Source: CAZPQN01 sp964588795 (GTDB lineage: Bacteria > Fidelibacterota > UBA2242). Taken from it: a stretch of DNA of 64,000 nucleotides. Where the stretch lies: positions 1 to 64,000 of the forward strand of contig CAZPQN010000004.1 in assembly GCA_964588795.1 (NCBI GenBank), given 5' to 3'. The translations under genes were made by a program, and so were the position numbers. Below the pieces are notes generated by a model that saw nothing but the letters and a program-made list of their open reading frames with translations, had not been told where the DNA came from and did no database searches. This document shows positions 34,448 to 42,469 of this stretch, in pieces; position 1 is the first letter of the stretch, and each line of letters begins with the position of its first letter.

Positions 34448-35116
34448 TTAACCCCCTGTCTGGTTTACATAGATTGCGCGGATTTTCTTAAAATCTTCCC
34501 AGGTCGGCTTTTTTAATTGCTCATTGCGCAATAGCGCCGCCGGGTGATAGGTAACCAAAAGATCGACTCCCTGGTATTGAAAAATCTGCCCGCGCATTTT
34601 TTCCAGAGGGTAGTCGATACGCAATAGTGTACGCGCGGCGGTCAAACCCAGGCAGACGATCAGGCGTGGCCGGATCAGTTGTATCTGCCGGATCAGATAA
34701 GGTTCGCATTGGGCGACTTCGTTACTGTGCGGGGTGCGGTTTTCCGGCGGACGACATTTGAGCACATTGGCGATATAGACCTGCTCGCGACGCAGTCCGA
34801 TAGCCGCCAAAATTTTATCCAGCAATTGCCCCGCCCGTCCTACAAAAGGTAATCCCTGCAGGTCTTCATTGGCTCCCGGCGCCTCGCCGATAAACAAGAG
34901 CTCCGCTTGCGGATTGCCCATCCCGAAAACCACCTGCTGGCGGGTCCGTGACAGTTCACAGGCGGTACAGGTGCGTACCTGATTTTCCAACTCCGGCAAT
35001 TGCGCGGAAGAGTCTTCAGCCGGTGCACTGGGTTCCGGTAACAGGTACAGCTCGGAAGGAAACAGCTCCGCCTGCTGGCGTAAATATGTTTTCACATCGG
35101 ATGGTATATCAGCCAC
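34448..35116 (-). CDS. Family 4 uracil-DNA glycosylase (iron-sulfur)
   Basis: A 222-aa repair enzyme that removes uracil from DNA. The four cysteines that bind the 4Fe-4S cluster are C50, C53, C121 and C137. Motif A is GEAPGANEDLQGLPFVG and motif B is TYHPAALLRN. An N-terminal extension of about 45 residues precedes the domain, as in many thermophile and FCB members. The start is a GTG at 35116 that overlaps coaBC by 8 bp. It is followed immediately by dnaB. Confidence 0.95.
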   Translation of the reverse strand: MADIPSDVKTYLRQQAELFPSELYLLPEPSAPAEDSSAQLPELENQVRTCTACELSRTRQQVVFGMGNPQAELLFIGEAPGANEDLQGLPFVGRAGQLLDKILAAIGLRREQVYIANVLKCRPPENRTPHSNEVAQCEPYLIRQIQLIRPRLIVCLGLTAARTLLRIDYPLEKMRGQIFQYQGVDLLVTYHPAALLRNEQLKKPTWEDFKKIRAIYVNQTGG

Positions 35117-36317
35117 GTCTGCCCCGCTCTTGATTTATGACAGTCTGAATAATTTGTTCGGCGATTCGTCGCTTGGAGTCCATCGCTAAATTCCACTCCC
35201 TACCATCAGCCGCCAACAGGGTCACCTGATTCGTATCGCAACCGAAAGCGGCGCCCGGCTGGCGCGGATCATTCCAGACGATGAAATCCAGCTGTTTGTC
35301 ATGCAATTTGGCTAATGATCGCTGACGTCCGTCCTCCATTTCGACACTGAAGCCCACCACGCAGGCTTTCCGGTTGAGCTTGCGGAAACCCTTGAGCAGG
35401 TCAGGTGCAATGGTGATAGCTAGCTGACCTCCGATCGCAGTTTTTTTTAACTTGACCTCAGGATTACCTTGCGGCACGATGTCTTCAACAGCCGCCGCCA
35501 TGAACAGATAGTCGCAGTTGGCGGCCTGCTCATGCAGGGCCTTTTGCATTTCCAACGCCGTGGTAACCCGGTGGAGCGTGACGCCATGAGGAACAGCTAT
35601 GTTTGTCGGCCCGCTGATCAGCACGGTTTGTGCCTGTTCCCGGCAGGCGATTTCTGCCAGGGCATAGCCCATTTTACCCGTGGAAGGATTGGACACGAAC
35701 CGCACGGCGTCAAGGGCCTCGCGCGTCGGACCAGCGGTGACAACGACGCGCTGACCGCGCAAAAGTCCCTGACCGTTCAGGCGAGCATCCAGTATGGCTA
35801 AGATCACCGACTCGTCCGCCAACCGTCCACGACCGCTGGTTAGACAAGCCAGTTCACCTGCCTCCGGTTCGATGATCCCGTAGCCGAGGGCGCGCAGCTT
35901 TTCGATATTACCGCCGGTAATGGGATTAGCGTACATCTGGTCATTCATGGCTAAGGCAAAGACGGTCTTGGAACCGGCGGCTAAAATCAAGGTGCTCAGA
36001 AAATCGTCAGCGATTCCGGCGGCGGCTTTGGCAACCATGTTGGCGGTGGCGGGACACACCAGAACTAAATCGGCGGTGCGCGCCAGATCCACGTGGCGGG
36101 TCGCCACCCCGGGCTCTCCAAACAGCGTCGTGATTACCGGTCGCCCGCTGAAAGTTTCGAAGATCAGCGGAGTCATGAATTGCTGGGCGGCGGCTGTCAT
36201 TACGACCTGAACGGAAGCGCCTTCTTCCCGCACCAAGCGTCGCAAAAGACCGGCCGCTTTATAGATCGCGATCCCGCCGGTCAGACCCAGCACAATTTGT
36301 TTATTCTGAAATCTCAC
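35109..36317 (-). CDS. coaBC: Bifunctional CoaBC: 4'-phosphopantothenoylcysteine decarboxylase / synthetase
   Basis: A 402-aa enzyme for two steps of coenzyme A synthesis. The CoaC half (about residues 1-185) has the flavin-fold GLTGGIAIYK, the catalytic His75 (TRHVDLA) and the Cys-containing ELACLTSGRGR flap. The CoaB half starts near VVVTAGPTREALDAVR. The conserved PAMN motif reads LAMN here (about residue 122), with the key Asn kept. The start is a GTG at 36317, overlapping rpoZ by 17 bp. gmk-rpoZ-coaBC is a classic order. Confidence 0.95.
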   Translation of the reverse strand: MRFQNKQIVLGLTGGIAIYKAAGLLRRLVREEGASVQVVMTAAAQQFMTPLIFETFSGRPVITTLFGEPGVATRHVDLARTADLVLVCPATANMVAKAAAGIADDFLSTLILAAGSKTVFALAMNDQMYANPITGGNIEKLRALGYGIIEPEAGELACLTSGRGRLADESVILAILDARLNGQGLLRGQRVVVTAGPTREALDAVRFVSNPSTGKMGYALAEIACREQAQTVLISGPTNIAVPHGVTLHRVTTALEMQKALHEQAANCDYLFMAAAVEDIVPQGNPEVKLKKTAIGGQLAITIAPDLLKGFRKLNRKACVVGFSVEMEDGRQRSLAKLHDKQLDFIVWNDPRQPGAAFGCDTNQVTLLAADGREWNLAMDSKRRIAEQIIQTVINQERGRRG

Positions 36318-36627
36318 TGTCCACGTCTTCCACTTTCGGCGCCGCGGCGACCGGTTTGGTCGTGTAACGGTAATTGACCTTGCCTTCGATAAATTCCTGG
36401 ATGGCTAAAGTGGTGGGTTTGGGAAATTCCCCCCAGTCCGGTTCGACCGGAACCTCCAGGGGAGATTCTTCGAATACTTCTTCCTGGTCTTCGCTCATCG
36501 CGGGCAGGGGAAATTTGGCAGTCCGCAGGGCATTGATCTGCCGCGCCCTTCGCGCAGCGATAATGACCATCTCGAACATGTCATTGTTCTCTTGCGGTAA
36601 TTTGTTAAAGGGAATGGTTTCAGTCAT
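36301..36627 (-). CDS. rpoZ: RNA polymerase omega subunit-like protein
   Basis: A 108-aa protein that fits the RpoZ/Rpb6 omega subunit, which helps assemble RNA polymerase. The core VIIAARRARQIN (about residues 20-32) matches the family's RARQI helix, and a later AIQEFIEGKVNYR segment matches the second conserved helix. The middle stretch is an acidic insert, as in Bacteroidota omega. The start is the ATG at 36627, overlapping gmk by 8 bp, with GAGGAG upstream. The gmk-rpoZ-coaBC context supports the call. Confidence 0.88.
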   Translation of the reverse strand: MTETIPFNKLPQENNDMFEMVIIAARRARQINALRTAKFPLPAMSEDQEEVFEESPLEVPVEPDWGEFPKPTTLAIQEFIEGKVNYRYTTKPVAAAPKVEDVDSEISE

Positions 36628-37192
36628 GATTACGATACTCCTCAATAATATGCATAATTTGTTCGACAGTTACGGGTAATTGATCATTGATAATGCGGTA
36701 ATCGCATTGATTACTCAATTGCAGTTCTTCCGGAACCCGGGCTTGCCGTTTGGCAACGGTCGGCGCGTCTTCGGTTCCGCGATTCTGCAGTCGTTGATTG
36801 AGTACAGTCAGGCTGGGTGGCATCAGGAAGATACAGATGGTCTGCTGTGGATACAATTGCTTCAGACGCAAGGCTCCCTTGACGTCAATATCTAAAAGCA
36901 AAATACGTCCCTCGCTGAGCGCGGATTCGATGGCTGAGCGTAAGGTGCCATAGTAGTCACCGAAAACCTCCTGCCATTCGGCCAGCCGTCCCTCACGCTG
37001 ATATTGCGCAAATGTTTCCCGATCGATAAAATGGTAGTCAATGCCGTGGCGTTCGTTAGCCCGCGGAGCGCGGGTCGTACAGGAAATGGAAAAAACAAAA
37101 TCGGGATCCTGCCTTAATAAAGCCCGGCAGACGGTCGTCTTGCCAGTACCGGAAGGCGCAACGATAGGTAATAAAAGACCAGGTTTCGTCAT
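36620..37192 (-). CDS. gmk: Guanylate kinase
   Basis: A 190-aa enzyme phosphorylating GMP to GDP. P-loop APSGTGKTT at residues 12-20; the GMP-binding SCTTRAPRANE and DYHFI blocks; LLDIDVKGA; and the lid Arg in KRQAR. One common Glu after TTRAPR is present in the NE pair. The ATG overlaps the yicC stop as ATGA. It is second in the minus-strand run after yicC. Confidence 0.97.
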   Translation of the reverse strand: MTKPGLLLPIVAPSGTGKTTVCRALLRQDPDFVFSISCTTRAPRANERHGIDYHFIDRETFAQYQREGRLAEWQEVFGDYYGTLRSAIESALSEGRILLLDIDVKGALRLKQLYPQQTICIFLMPPSLTVLNQRLQNRGTEDAPTVAKRQARVPEELQLSNQCDYRIINDQLPVTVEQIMHIIEEYRNHD

Positions 37193-38064
37193 ACGATATT
37201 CTGCAATTGTTCCCGAATCATTTCCAGCTCATCTTTCAGCACCACCACAATGTGGGAAACCGCCGCGCTTTCAGCCTTGGTGCCCAACGTGGTGATCTCG
37301 CGATTCATTTCCTGAATTAAAAAGTTCAGCTTTTTGCCGACCGGCTCATTCAGCTCCAGGTAATGCCGGAATTGCTGAATATGGCTCTGCAGGCGTTCAC
37401 TTTCTTCAGTCGTATCGAGTCGCTTGACCAACATGGCGGCTTCCTGCATTAGGCGGTTTTCATCCAGCGGCCCGGGACCACACAACGCCTGCAGATCCTG
37501 CCGATACCGCTCCAGGCAGGTCTCCCGCCGGGTTTGGGTCAATTGGATCATCTCCTTTACGCCGTCAGTCAGGCGCGCCAGGTGTTCGCTGATGGTCTGC
37601 GTCAAAAAAGCGCCCTCGCGCTGGCGCATGGCGACTACATCCTCAACCGCCTCCTCAAACGTGGCCAGAATCTGGTCGCGTGCTTCCGGCGTTAACGGGG
37701 CAGGTTGCTTGGTCGTGAACAGGTCGGGAAAAGTCAGCAACTGCTGCAGAGTCACCGGTTCCGCCAAACCCAGAGTCCGACTGACAGCGGTCAGGGCTTG
37801 GTGATATTGCCGGAGGAGTTCTAAGTCTAAGTGCAGAACCGGAGTGGCCAGCGACCCGTTCAGGGTGATCTCGATTTTTACCCGGCCGCGCCTGAGGCGT
37901 TCGCCGGCCTTTTTCTTAATGGTCTCGGACAGCTCTTCGATTAACTCCGGTACCCGCAGGGTTATTTCCATATAGCGGGCATTGACGGTCTCGATTTCCA
38001 CCGTGACCATACCGACTGCGCTGGCGCGTTCCTTTTTACTATAACCTGTCATGCTCTGCAACAT
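37189..38064 (-). CDS. yicC: YicC-family endoribonuclease
   Basis: A 291-aa protein of the YicC family (YicC_N plus DUF1732), members of which have endoribonuclease activity. It has the conserved SMTGYSKKE start, VEIETVNARYMEI, the RGRVKIEI strand and the C-terminal EMNREITTLGTKAESAAVS block. The ATG at 38064 has GGGAGT 7 nt upstream; a longer reading of 8 codons is rejected. It is the first gene after the only clear promoter of the 39-gene minus-strand run. yicC-gmk-rpoZ is widely conserved. Confidence 0.95.
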   Translation of the reverse strand: MLQSMTGYSKKERASAVGMVTVEIETVNARYMEITLRVPELIEELSETIKKKAGERLRRGRVKIEITLNGSLATPVLHLDLELLRQYHQALTAVSRTLGLAEPVTLQQLLTFPDLFTTKQPAPLTPEARDQILATFEEAVEDVVAMRQREGAFLTQTISEHLARLTDGVKEMIQLTQTRRETCLERYRQDLQALCGPGPLDENRLMQEAAMLVKRLDTTEESERLQSHIQQFRHYLELNEPVGKKLNFLIQEMNREITTLGTKAESAAVSHIVVVLKDELEMIREQLQNIV

Positions 38065-38085
38065 AAGATGACTCCCAAATGCCTG

Positions 38086-38117
38086 CAAAGTTAGTTATTC
38101 TGGATTTCAGAGGCAAA
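38086..38117 (-). promoter_or_regulatory. Bacteroidota-type promoter upstream of yicC
   Basis: On the minus strand TTTG (38114-38117) and TAACTTTG (38086-38093) are 20 nt apart, an exact fit to the TTTG-N19-21-TAnnTTTG consensus known for the primary sigma factor of Bacteroidota. The expected transcript start is about 38079-38082, about 15 nt before the yicC ATG and just before its GGGAGT site. It would drive the yicC-gmk-rpoZ gene run. The match is seen directly; activity is inferred. Confidence 0.7.
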
Positions 38118-38255
38118 TCTTCCTGCCTTTATTATTGCTTGTAAATTAAAGACTTGGAATATATTTTAACCACTTATGAGTATGCCGATAGGGGCGGTTT
38201 TTGCATTACTGGCCTAAGTCACCTAAAATATTAGGCAGAAAGGCACTCGTTGGGT

Positions 38256-39905
38256 ATGTATAACTCGTGGTATTACCTGCGCGCATGCGAAGAACAGCTA
38301 CAGAAGACGACTGCACCATTGATTCTCGGTCAGCCGTTTACTTTCCGTAAAGGTGAACTTAATTTACCGCTCATTGGTCATCCGCAGGTCTCTGCCATCA
38401 TCCTGAACGTCGCTCCACCCCTGCCCGGATTCCGTCTGTCTGCAGAATTACCCACCCCCCGAAAGCGCGTGACGTTACTGGAGCAAGTCAACGGCCTGGT
38501 CGTCAGTGCAATTTACCTGCACCAGAGCAATCGGGCTATACTCCTGCAATGCGGCGAAACAGCCGGATATTTGCTCCTGCAGTCCTATGGGTTGCAGGGC
38601 AATGTTTTCTTTTTTGATAACGACCTGCAATGGCGCGCAGCCTTTCGCAAAACCAAAAAACCTCCGTCACTGAATCCGGCTGAATTTCAGCGAGCATCGT
38701 CCGCGCCAGAACTAACATTCAGCGAATATACAGAAATTTTTCAGCGTCTGCCGGATTCCTCCCTCCGGGAATTATTACTCAAACCGGATATGCGACTCTT
38801 ATCCCGTACCTTAGTCGATGCAATTCTGCAGAGACTCGATCTCGACCCCCACCTGTTGGCAGTAAATTTGAGCACCGCCCAGCGCGAACTGCTCATCCAG
38901 CAGATCATGCGGGTTAAACAGGCCCTCCGCCAACCTGTATTCAACATTTATGACGGTGAACCACCCGCGCTGCTCCTTATGGATCTGGCCGTTACTCGTT
39001 TACCCGTACAGACTTTCCCAGATGTAGTCAGTGCGACCCGGCATTTTGTAACCATCTTCTTTCGCTGGCATAACTTAGTCACGCAGAAACGTCAGGCCCT
39101 GCGGCGAACCAGTATCCTCCTCAGTCAGACTCAGCGCCGTTGGCACAAATTGCAACAGGATCTCGACCAATTACCTACCCTTGTGCAATTTCGTACCTGG
39201 GCTGACCTGATCATGGCCAACCTAACCACAATTCCCGAACATACAGCCAGTTGGGAAACAACGACACTCACAACTCCTGCCCAACCTATCCGGATTCCCC
39301 TGGATGAAAAACTGACTGCGCTCGCGAATGCTCAAAAGTACTACGCTTTAGCCCGCAACGTTTCCCGCACCCGCCAGCAATTAACCGCTACTCTCGAAGC
39401 CACACGTGCACAAAGTGACCACCTGACGGCGCTCCTGTCAGCACTGGAGAACGCCGCAGATCGAACGCTTATTACTAATCTTCTCAGGCAAATATCCGAT
39501 GATTCCTCCGGACCGGCGGCCAACGCCGTCCCCGCCTTGCCTTATCGCCGCCTGCTGATGGAAGGCTGGGAGATCCTGATCGGGAAAAGTGCCCGTGACA
39601 ACGATCGCTTGATTCGCGAGCACGCCAGGCCGCACGATTTTTGGCTCCACGCCGAAAATACTCCCGGTTCCCACGTTGTGGTGCGCAATCCCCGCCGGGC
39701 GACGGTTTTACCCCAACCGGTTCTCCTGAAAGCGGCTGGAATTGCGGCTTTCTTTAGCCAGGCAAAACACAGCGCCCTCGTGCCGGTGCTGTACACTCAG
39801 CGCAAATACATCAGCCGCCCCAAACGAGGCGAACCGGGTCAGGTAACGGTACACCACGCTAAAACCATTATGATTGCGCCGCATGACCCACGTACTGATA
39901 CTTAA
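38256..39905 (+). CDS. NFACT-family protein (RqcH/FbpA-like), diverged N-terminal domain
   Basis: A 549-aa protein of the NFACT family, whose bacterial member RqcH rescues stalled ribosomes by adding Ala tails to nascent chains. The NFACT-N domain covers about residues 1-205, then come HhH and coiled-coil segments (about 205-400), and the NFACT-R domain covers about 430-540 (GKSARDNDRLI, PHDFWLHAENTPGSHVV, AFFSQAKHS, TQRKYISRPK). The usual Asp-Arg pair of NFACT-N reads Asn-Arg here (about 92-93). The ATG at 38256 is chosen; a TTG at 38250 with AAAGG 6 nt upstream is an alternative. The gene stands alone on the plus strand before the amidase gene. Confidence 0.85.
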   Translation: MYNSWYYLRACEEQLQKTTAPLILGQPFTFRKGELNLPLIGHPQVSAIILNVAPPLPGFRLSAELPTPRKRVTLLEQVNGLVVSAIYLHQSNRAILLQCGETAGYLLLQSYGLQGNVFFFDNDLQWRAAFRKTKKPPSLNPAEFQRASSAPELTFSEYTEIFQRLPDSSLRELLLKPDMRLLSRTLVDAILQRLDLDPHLLAVNLSTAQRELLIQQIMRVKQALRQPVFNIYDGEPPALLLMDLAVTRLPVQTFPDVVSATRHFVTIFFRWHNLVTQKRQALRRTSILLSQTQRRWHKLQQDLDQLPTLVQFRTWADLIMANLTTIPEHTASWETTTLTTPAQPIRIPLDEKLTALANAQKYYALARNVSRTRQQLTATLEATRAQSDHLTALLSALENAADRTLITNLLRQISDDSSGPAANAVPALPYRRLLMEGWEILIGKSARDNDRLIREHARPHDFWLHAENTPGSHVVVRNPRRATVLPQPVLLKAAGIAAFFSQAKHSALVPVLYTQRKYISRPKRGEPGQVTVHHAKTIMIAPHDPRTDT

Positions 39906-39918
39906 AATCCTGCGGGGT

Positions 39919-39950
39919 TTTGCATTTCTAACCCGTCGCCCCTAATTTTG
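39919..39950 (+). promoter_or_regulatory. Bacteroidota-type promoter directly before the amidase gene
   Basis: TTTG (39919-39922) and TAATTTTG (39943-39950) are 20 nt apart, an exact fit to TTTG-N19-21-TAnnTTTG. The expected transcript start is about 39954-39958, only a few bases before the first ATG at 39961. No Shine-Dalgarno sequence precedes that ATG. This suggests a leaderless or nearly leaderless mRNA. Confidence 0.65.
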
Positions 39951-39960
39951 CGGCGCTATT

Positions 39961-42366
39961 ATGATTATGAAAAGAATGAAAAAACACGCGTTTCTGATTA
40001 CAGGCATTCTGATTGTTTTAATTGGTGGACAGCACTGTGGTTTCTACGGGCGCCAGCGTGGACCGACCGACTGGCACCGCATCCCGCGCCCGGATTTTCA
40101 AATGCCTCCTTATGCTCAGTTTTTAGCCGGCTTGAGTTTTTGTCTGGATCCCGGGCACGGCGGGGATGCCCAGATTGCCGGTTATAAACGAGGGCCGACC
40201 GGCGTGCGCGAAGCCGAGATGAACCTGAGGGTCGCTTATTTCTTAAAGGATTACCTGGAAACGGCCGGGGCGCGGGTGATTTTGACGCGCACCGGAGACG
40301 ACAACGTGGATTTGCGCACACGGGCGGAAATCGCTAACCGCAACGCTGTTGATATATTCATTTCCCTGCATCATAATGCCGTTGACAATCCCCGTACCAA
40401 TTATGCCTCTACCTGGTACCATGGCGACGCCGATTATTCGCCCGTCAGTCTCGATCTCGCTCGTTACATTCAGCAAAGCCTGGTTGATCACTTCCGTTTA
40501 CCCAACACTCTCCCGACTGGTTTGCTATCCGATTATCTGATGTATCCCGAAGGGTTTGGCGTTTTACGTTACCTGCAAGTCCCGGGAATCCTTCTGGAAT
40601 CGTCCTTCTTCAGTCATCCCCAGGAGGAAAAACTCCTGGCCAATCCCCGTTACAACCGGTTTGAGGCTTACGTCATATTCCTGGGGATCGCACGCTGGGC
40701 GGCGGCGGGCTTGCCGCGGGTCACCCTGATCGAACCGCATCCGGATACTTCCATTGCCACCAATACTCCCTCCATTTACTTAAAAATCAGCGACGGTCTG
40801 CACGAGCGCAAAGGTGCCTGGATGTTGGAACGCCAGCAGGTTTTCAGCCGCCAAATCAGCTTTTTTCTCGACGATTCCAGCGTGGCTTATCTGCATTTCA
40901 GAGACCGGGATCTACTCGTGCATACACCCACTAAACCGCTCTCCAATGGTTGGCATACCACCCATGCAGAAATTACCAATTACTGGGGTAATCATAACTT
41001 GCCCAAAAAAGCGCGTTTTCGCATCGCTCCGCCTGCCGCCCGGCTTATCGCACAACCCTGGACCGACCGGCTGCCCTCCGACGGCCGCAGTTTTGTCGGC
41101 ATCGCCGTCACCGCCACCGACGCGAGCGGAGCACCCGTCGCCGATGATGACACCGTGAAGGCCCAATCTTCTGCCGGACAGATCACCCCAACCGCACTCA
41201 CCCGGAACGGCCAAACTTTGCATTACCTGTTCTCGCCTACGCAACCGACCTCGGCGGAAGTGGGTCTCAACGCCGGACAGGCGGTCGTCAATTTCAAGAT
41301 GTTTTTCGCAGATTCCGGAACGACCTTGATCGAAGGATTTTGCCGGACAGTGGACGGGCAACCGCTCGCTGATGTCTCCGTGACTCTTAATCCCGAAAGC
41401 CTGGAACAGTTTACCAATCGCGACGGAGTTTATTTCTTCCCCAACATCACTCCCGGGACGCATCAACTACTGTTTGAACGGGACGGATATTTCGGCGCAT
41501 CCCACTCACTCACCGTGCAGGATGGGCAAACCTGTTTGGATACGATGCTATTTCCGGCAATCTACAATGGCATCCTGCATGACTATGTAATCGTAATCGA
41601 TCCGCGGTTCGGAGGCCGTGAAACGGGTTCACCCGTGGCCCCCGGAGTCAATAGCGCCCAAATCAATCTGGCCGTCGCGCGCATTTTAGGCGATTTATTT
41701 CGCCAGGCCGGCGCCCGCGCCTTCCTCCTGCGCACGGATGATACCTATCTCACACGCGAAAAAAGGGTGGCTCTTAGTAATCAATTGCCGGAGGGTGGTT
41801 ATTATCTACGGCTCGAACTTGATCATTGGCAGGACCATCAACCGCTGTTAATCGGCGATTACTACCCGGGGAGCGAACGGGGTCAGCGTTTATTACAGAA
41901 TCTCGACTCACTGCTGCGCCAGGTGAGTCCCTCACCGCCAGCGCAAATCCATGCTTCCAGCGCTTACGAAATCCAGAAAACCAACCGCGCGGCAATTGCA
42001 GTGCGCCTTAATGCTCTGAAACATCCCGACCTCGACCCCCTAAATACGTACAGACAAGAACAGTTAGCCTGGCTCATTTTACAAAGCTTTCTACTGGAAC
42101 TCGGTCGGACAACCCTCCCCGTGGAAAATCTGCAAATCACCCTCACCGATCATGGCCAACCTCTGGCAGGTTATCGGGTCGAATTGGGACATAAGCTCGG
42201 TACCTGGACCGACCGGAACGGCAGGGCCTGTTTTGCGTACATCGCCCCCAGCACTTATGAGATCACAGTTTTCAGCCCGCAGGGACAGACGCTGTTCTGC
42301 CAATCTATCACTACCATTCGGTCCTCGAATATCCGGCTCGAAATAAATTCCTCACAGTCGCCCTGA
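39961..42366 (+). CDS. Exported N-acetylmuramoyl-L-alanine amidase with a second, degenerate amidase domain
   Basis: An 801-aa envelope protein with an N-terminal hydrophobic export segment (about residues 8-24). The first Amidase_3 domain (about 58-260) keeps the zinc and catalytic residues: His in DPGHGGD (about 66), Glu in REAEMNL (about 84), His in SLHHNA (about 137) and Glu in LLESSFFS (about 214). This type cuts the bond between muramic acid and the peptide in peptidoglycan. Then come beta-sandwich segments (about 265-450), a carboxypeptidase-regulatory-like domain (about 455-535) and a second amidase-like domain (about 540-705). There the motifs read DPRFGG, NSAQINLA and LRLELDH, so the metal ligands are lost. 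A final small beta domain ends the protein. ATGs at 39961, 39967 and 39976 are all possible starts. Confidence 0.85.
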   Translation: MIMKRMKKHAFLITGILIVLIGGQHCGFYGRQRGPTDWHRIPRPDFQMPPYAQFLAGLSFCLDPGHGGDAQIAGYKRGPTGVREAEMNLRVAYFLKDYLETAGARVILTRTGDDNVDLRTRAEIANRNAVDIFISLHHNAVDNPRTNYASTWYHGDADYSPVSLDLARYIQQSLVDHFRLPNTLPTGLLSDYLMYPEGFGVLRYLQVPGILLESSFFSHPQEEKLLANPRYNRFEAYVIFLGIARWAAAGLPRVTLIEPHPDTSIATNTPSIYLKISDGLHERKGAWMLERQQVFSRQISFFLDDSSVAYLHFRDRDLLVHTPTKPLSNGWHTTHAEITNYWGNHNLPKKARFRIAPPAARLIAQPWTDRLPSDGRSFVGIAVTATDASGAPVADDDTVKAQSSAGQITPTALTRNGQTLHYLFSPTQPTSAEVGLNAGQAVVNFKMFFADSGTTLIEGFCRTVDGQPLADVSVTLNPESLEQFTNRDGVYFFPNITPGTHQLLFERDGYFGASHSLTVQDGQTCLDTMLFPAIYNGILHDYVIVIDPRFGGRETGSPVAPGVNSAQINLAVARILGDLFRQAGARAFLLRTDDTYLTREKRVALSNQLPEGGYYLRLELDHWQDHQPLLIGDYYPGSERGQRLLQNLDSLLRQVSPSPPAQIHASSAYEIQKTNRAAIAVRLNALKHPDLDPLNTYRQEQLAWLILQSFLLELGRTTLPVENLQITLTDHGQPLAGYRVELGHKLGTWTDRNGRACFAYIAPSTYEITVFSPQGQTLFCQSITTIRSSNIRLEINSSQSP

Positions 42367-42409
42367 TTCGGTTTCCTTTCGGTTAAAGCCCAAAACAGTA
42401 ATCGATCCG

Positions 42410-42443
42410 AAAAAAAACAGGGGCGTATTGCTACGCCCCTGTT
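42410..42443 (-). terminator. Rho-independent terminator of the TonB/PorV/T9SS operon
   Basis: An 11-bp perfect inverted repeat, ACAGGGGCGTA (42417-42427) and TACGCCCCTGT (42432-42442), has a 4-nt loop. On the minus strand the stem is followed by a run of eight T (42410-42417, partly pairing). It lies 27 nt after the stop of the minus-strand T9SS-type gene at 42470. In the plus direction there is no T-run after the stem, so it is probably not the terminator of the amidase gene. Confidence 0.92.
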
Positions 42444-42469
42444 AAGAGAACAAATTCCGTTAATTCCAG

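Noticed and set aside
38223..38236. CCTAAAATATTAGG near-palindrome before the NFACT gene
   Set aside because: It is short and AT-rich, with no second copy; a TTTG-N20-TAAAATAT pair there matches the promoter form only weakly.
42410..42443. Hairpin as a bidirectional terminator also serving the amidase gene
   Set aside because: On the plus strand no T-run follows the stem, so only the minus-strand direction is supported.
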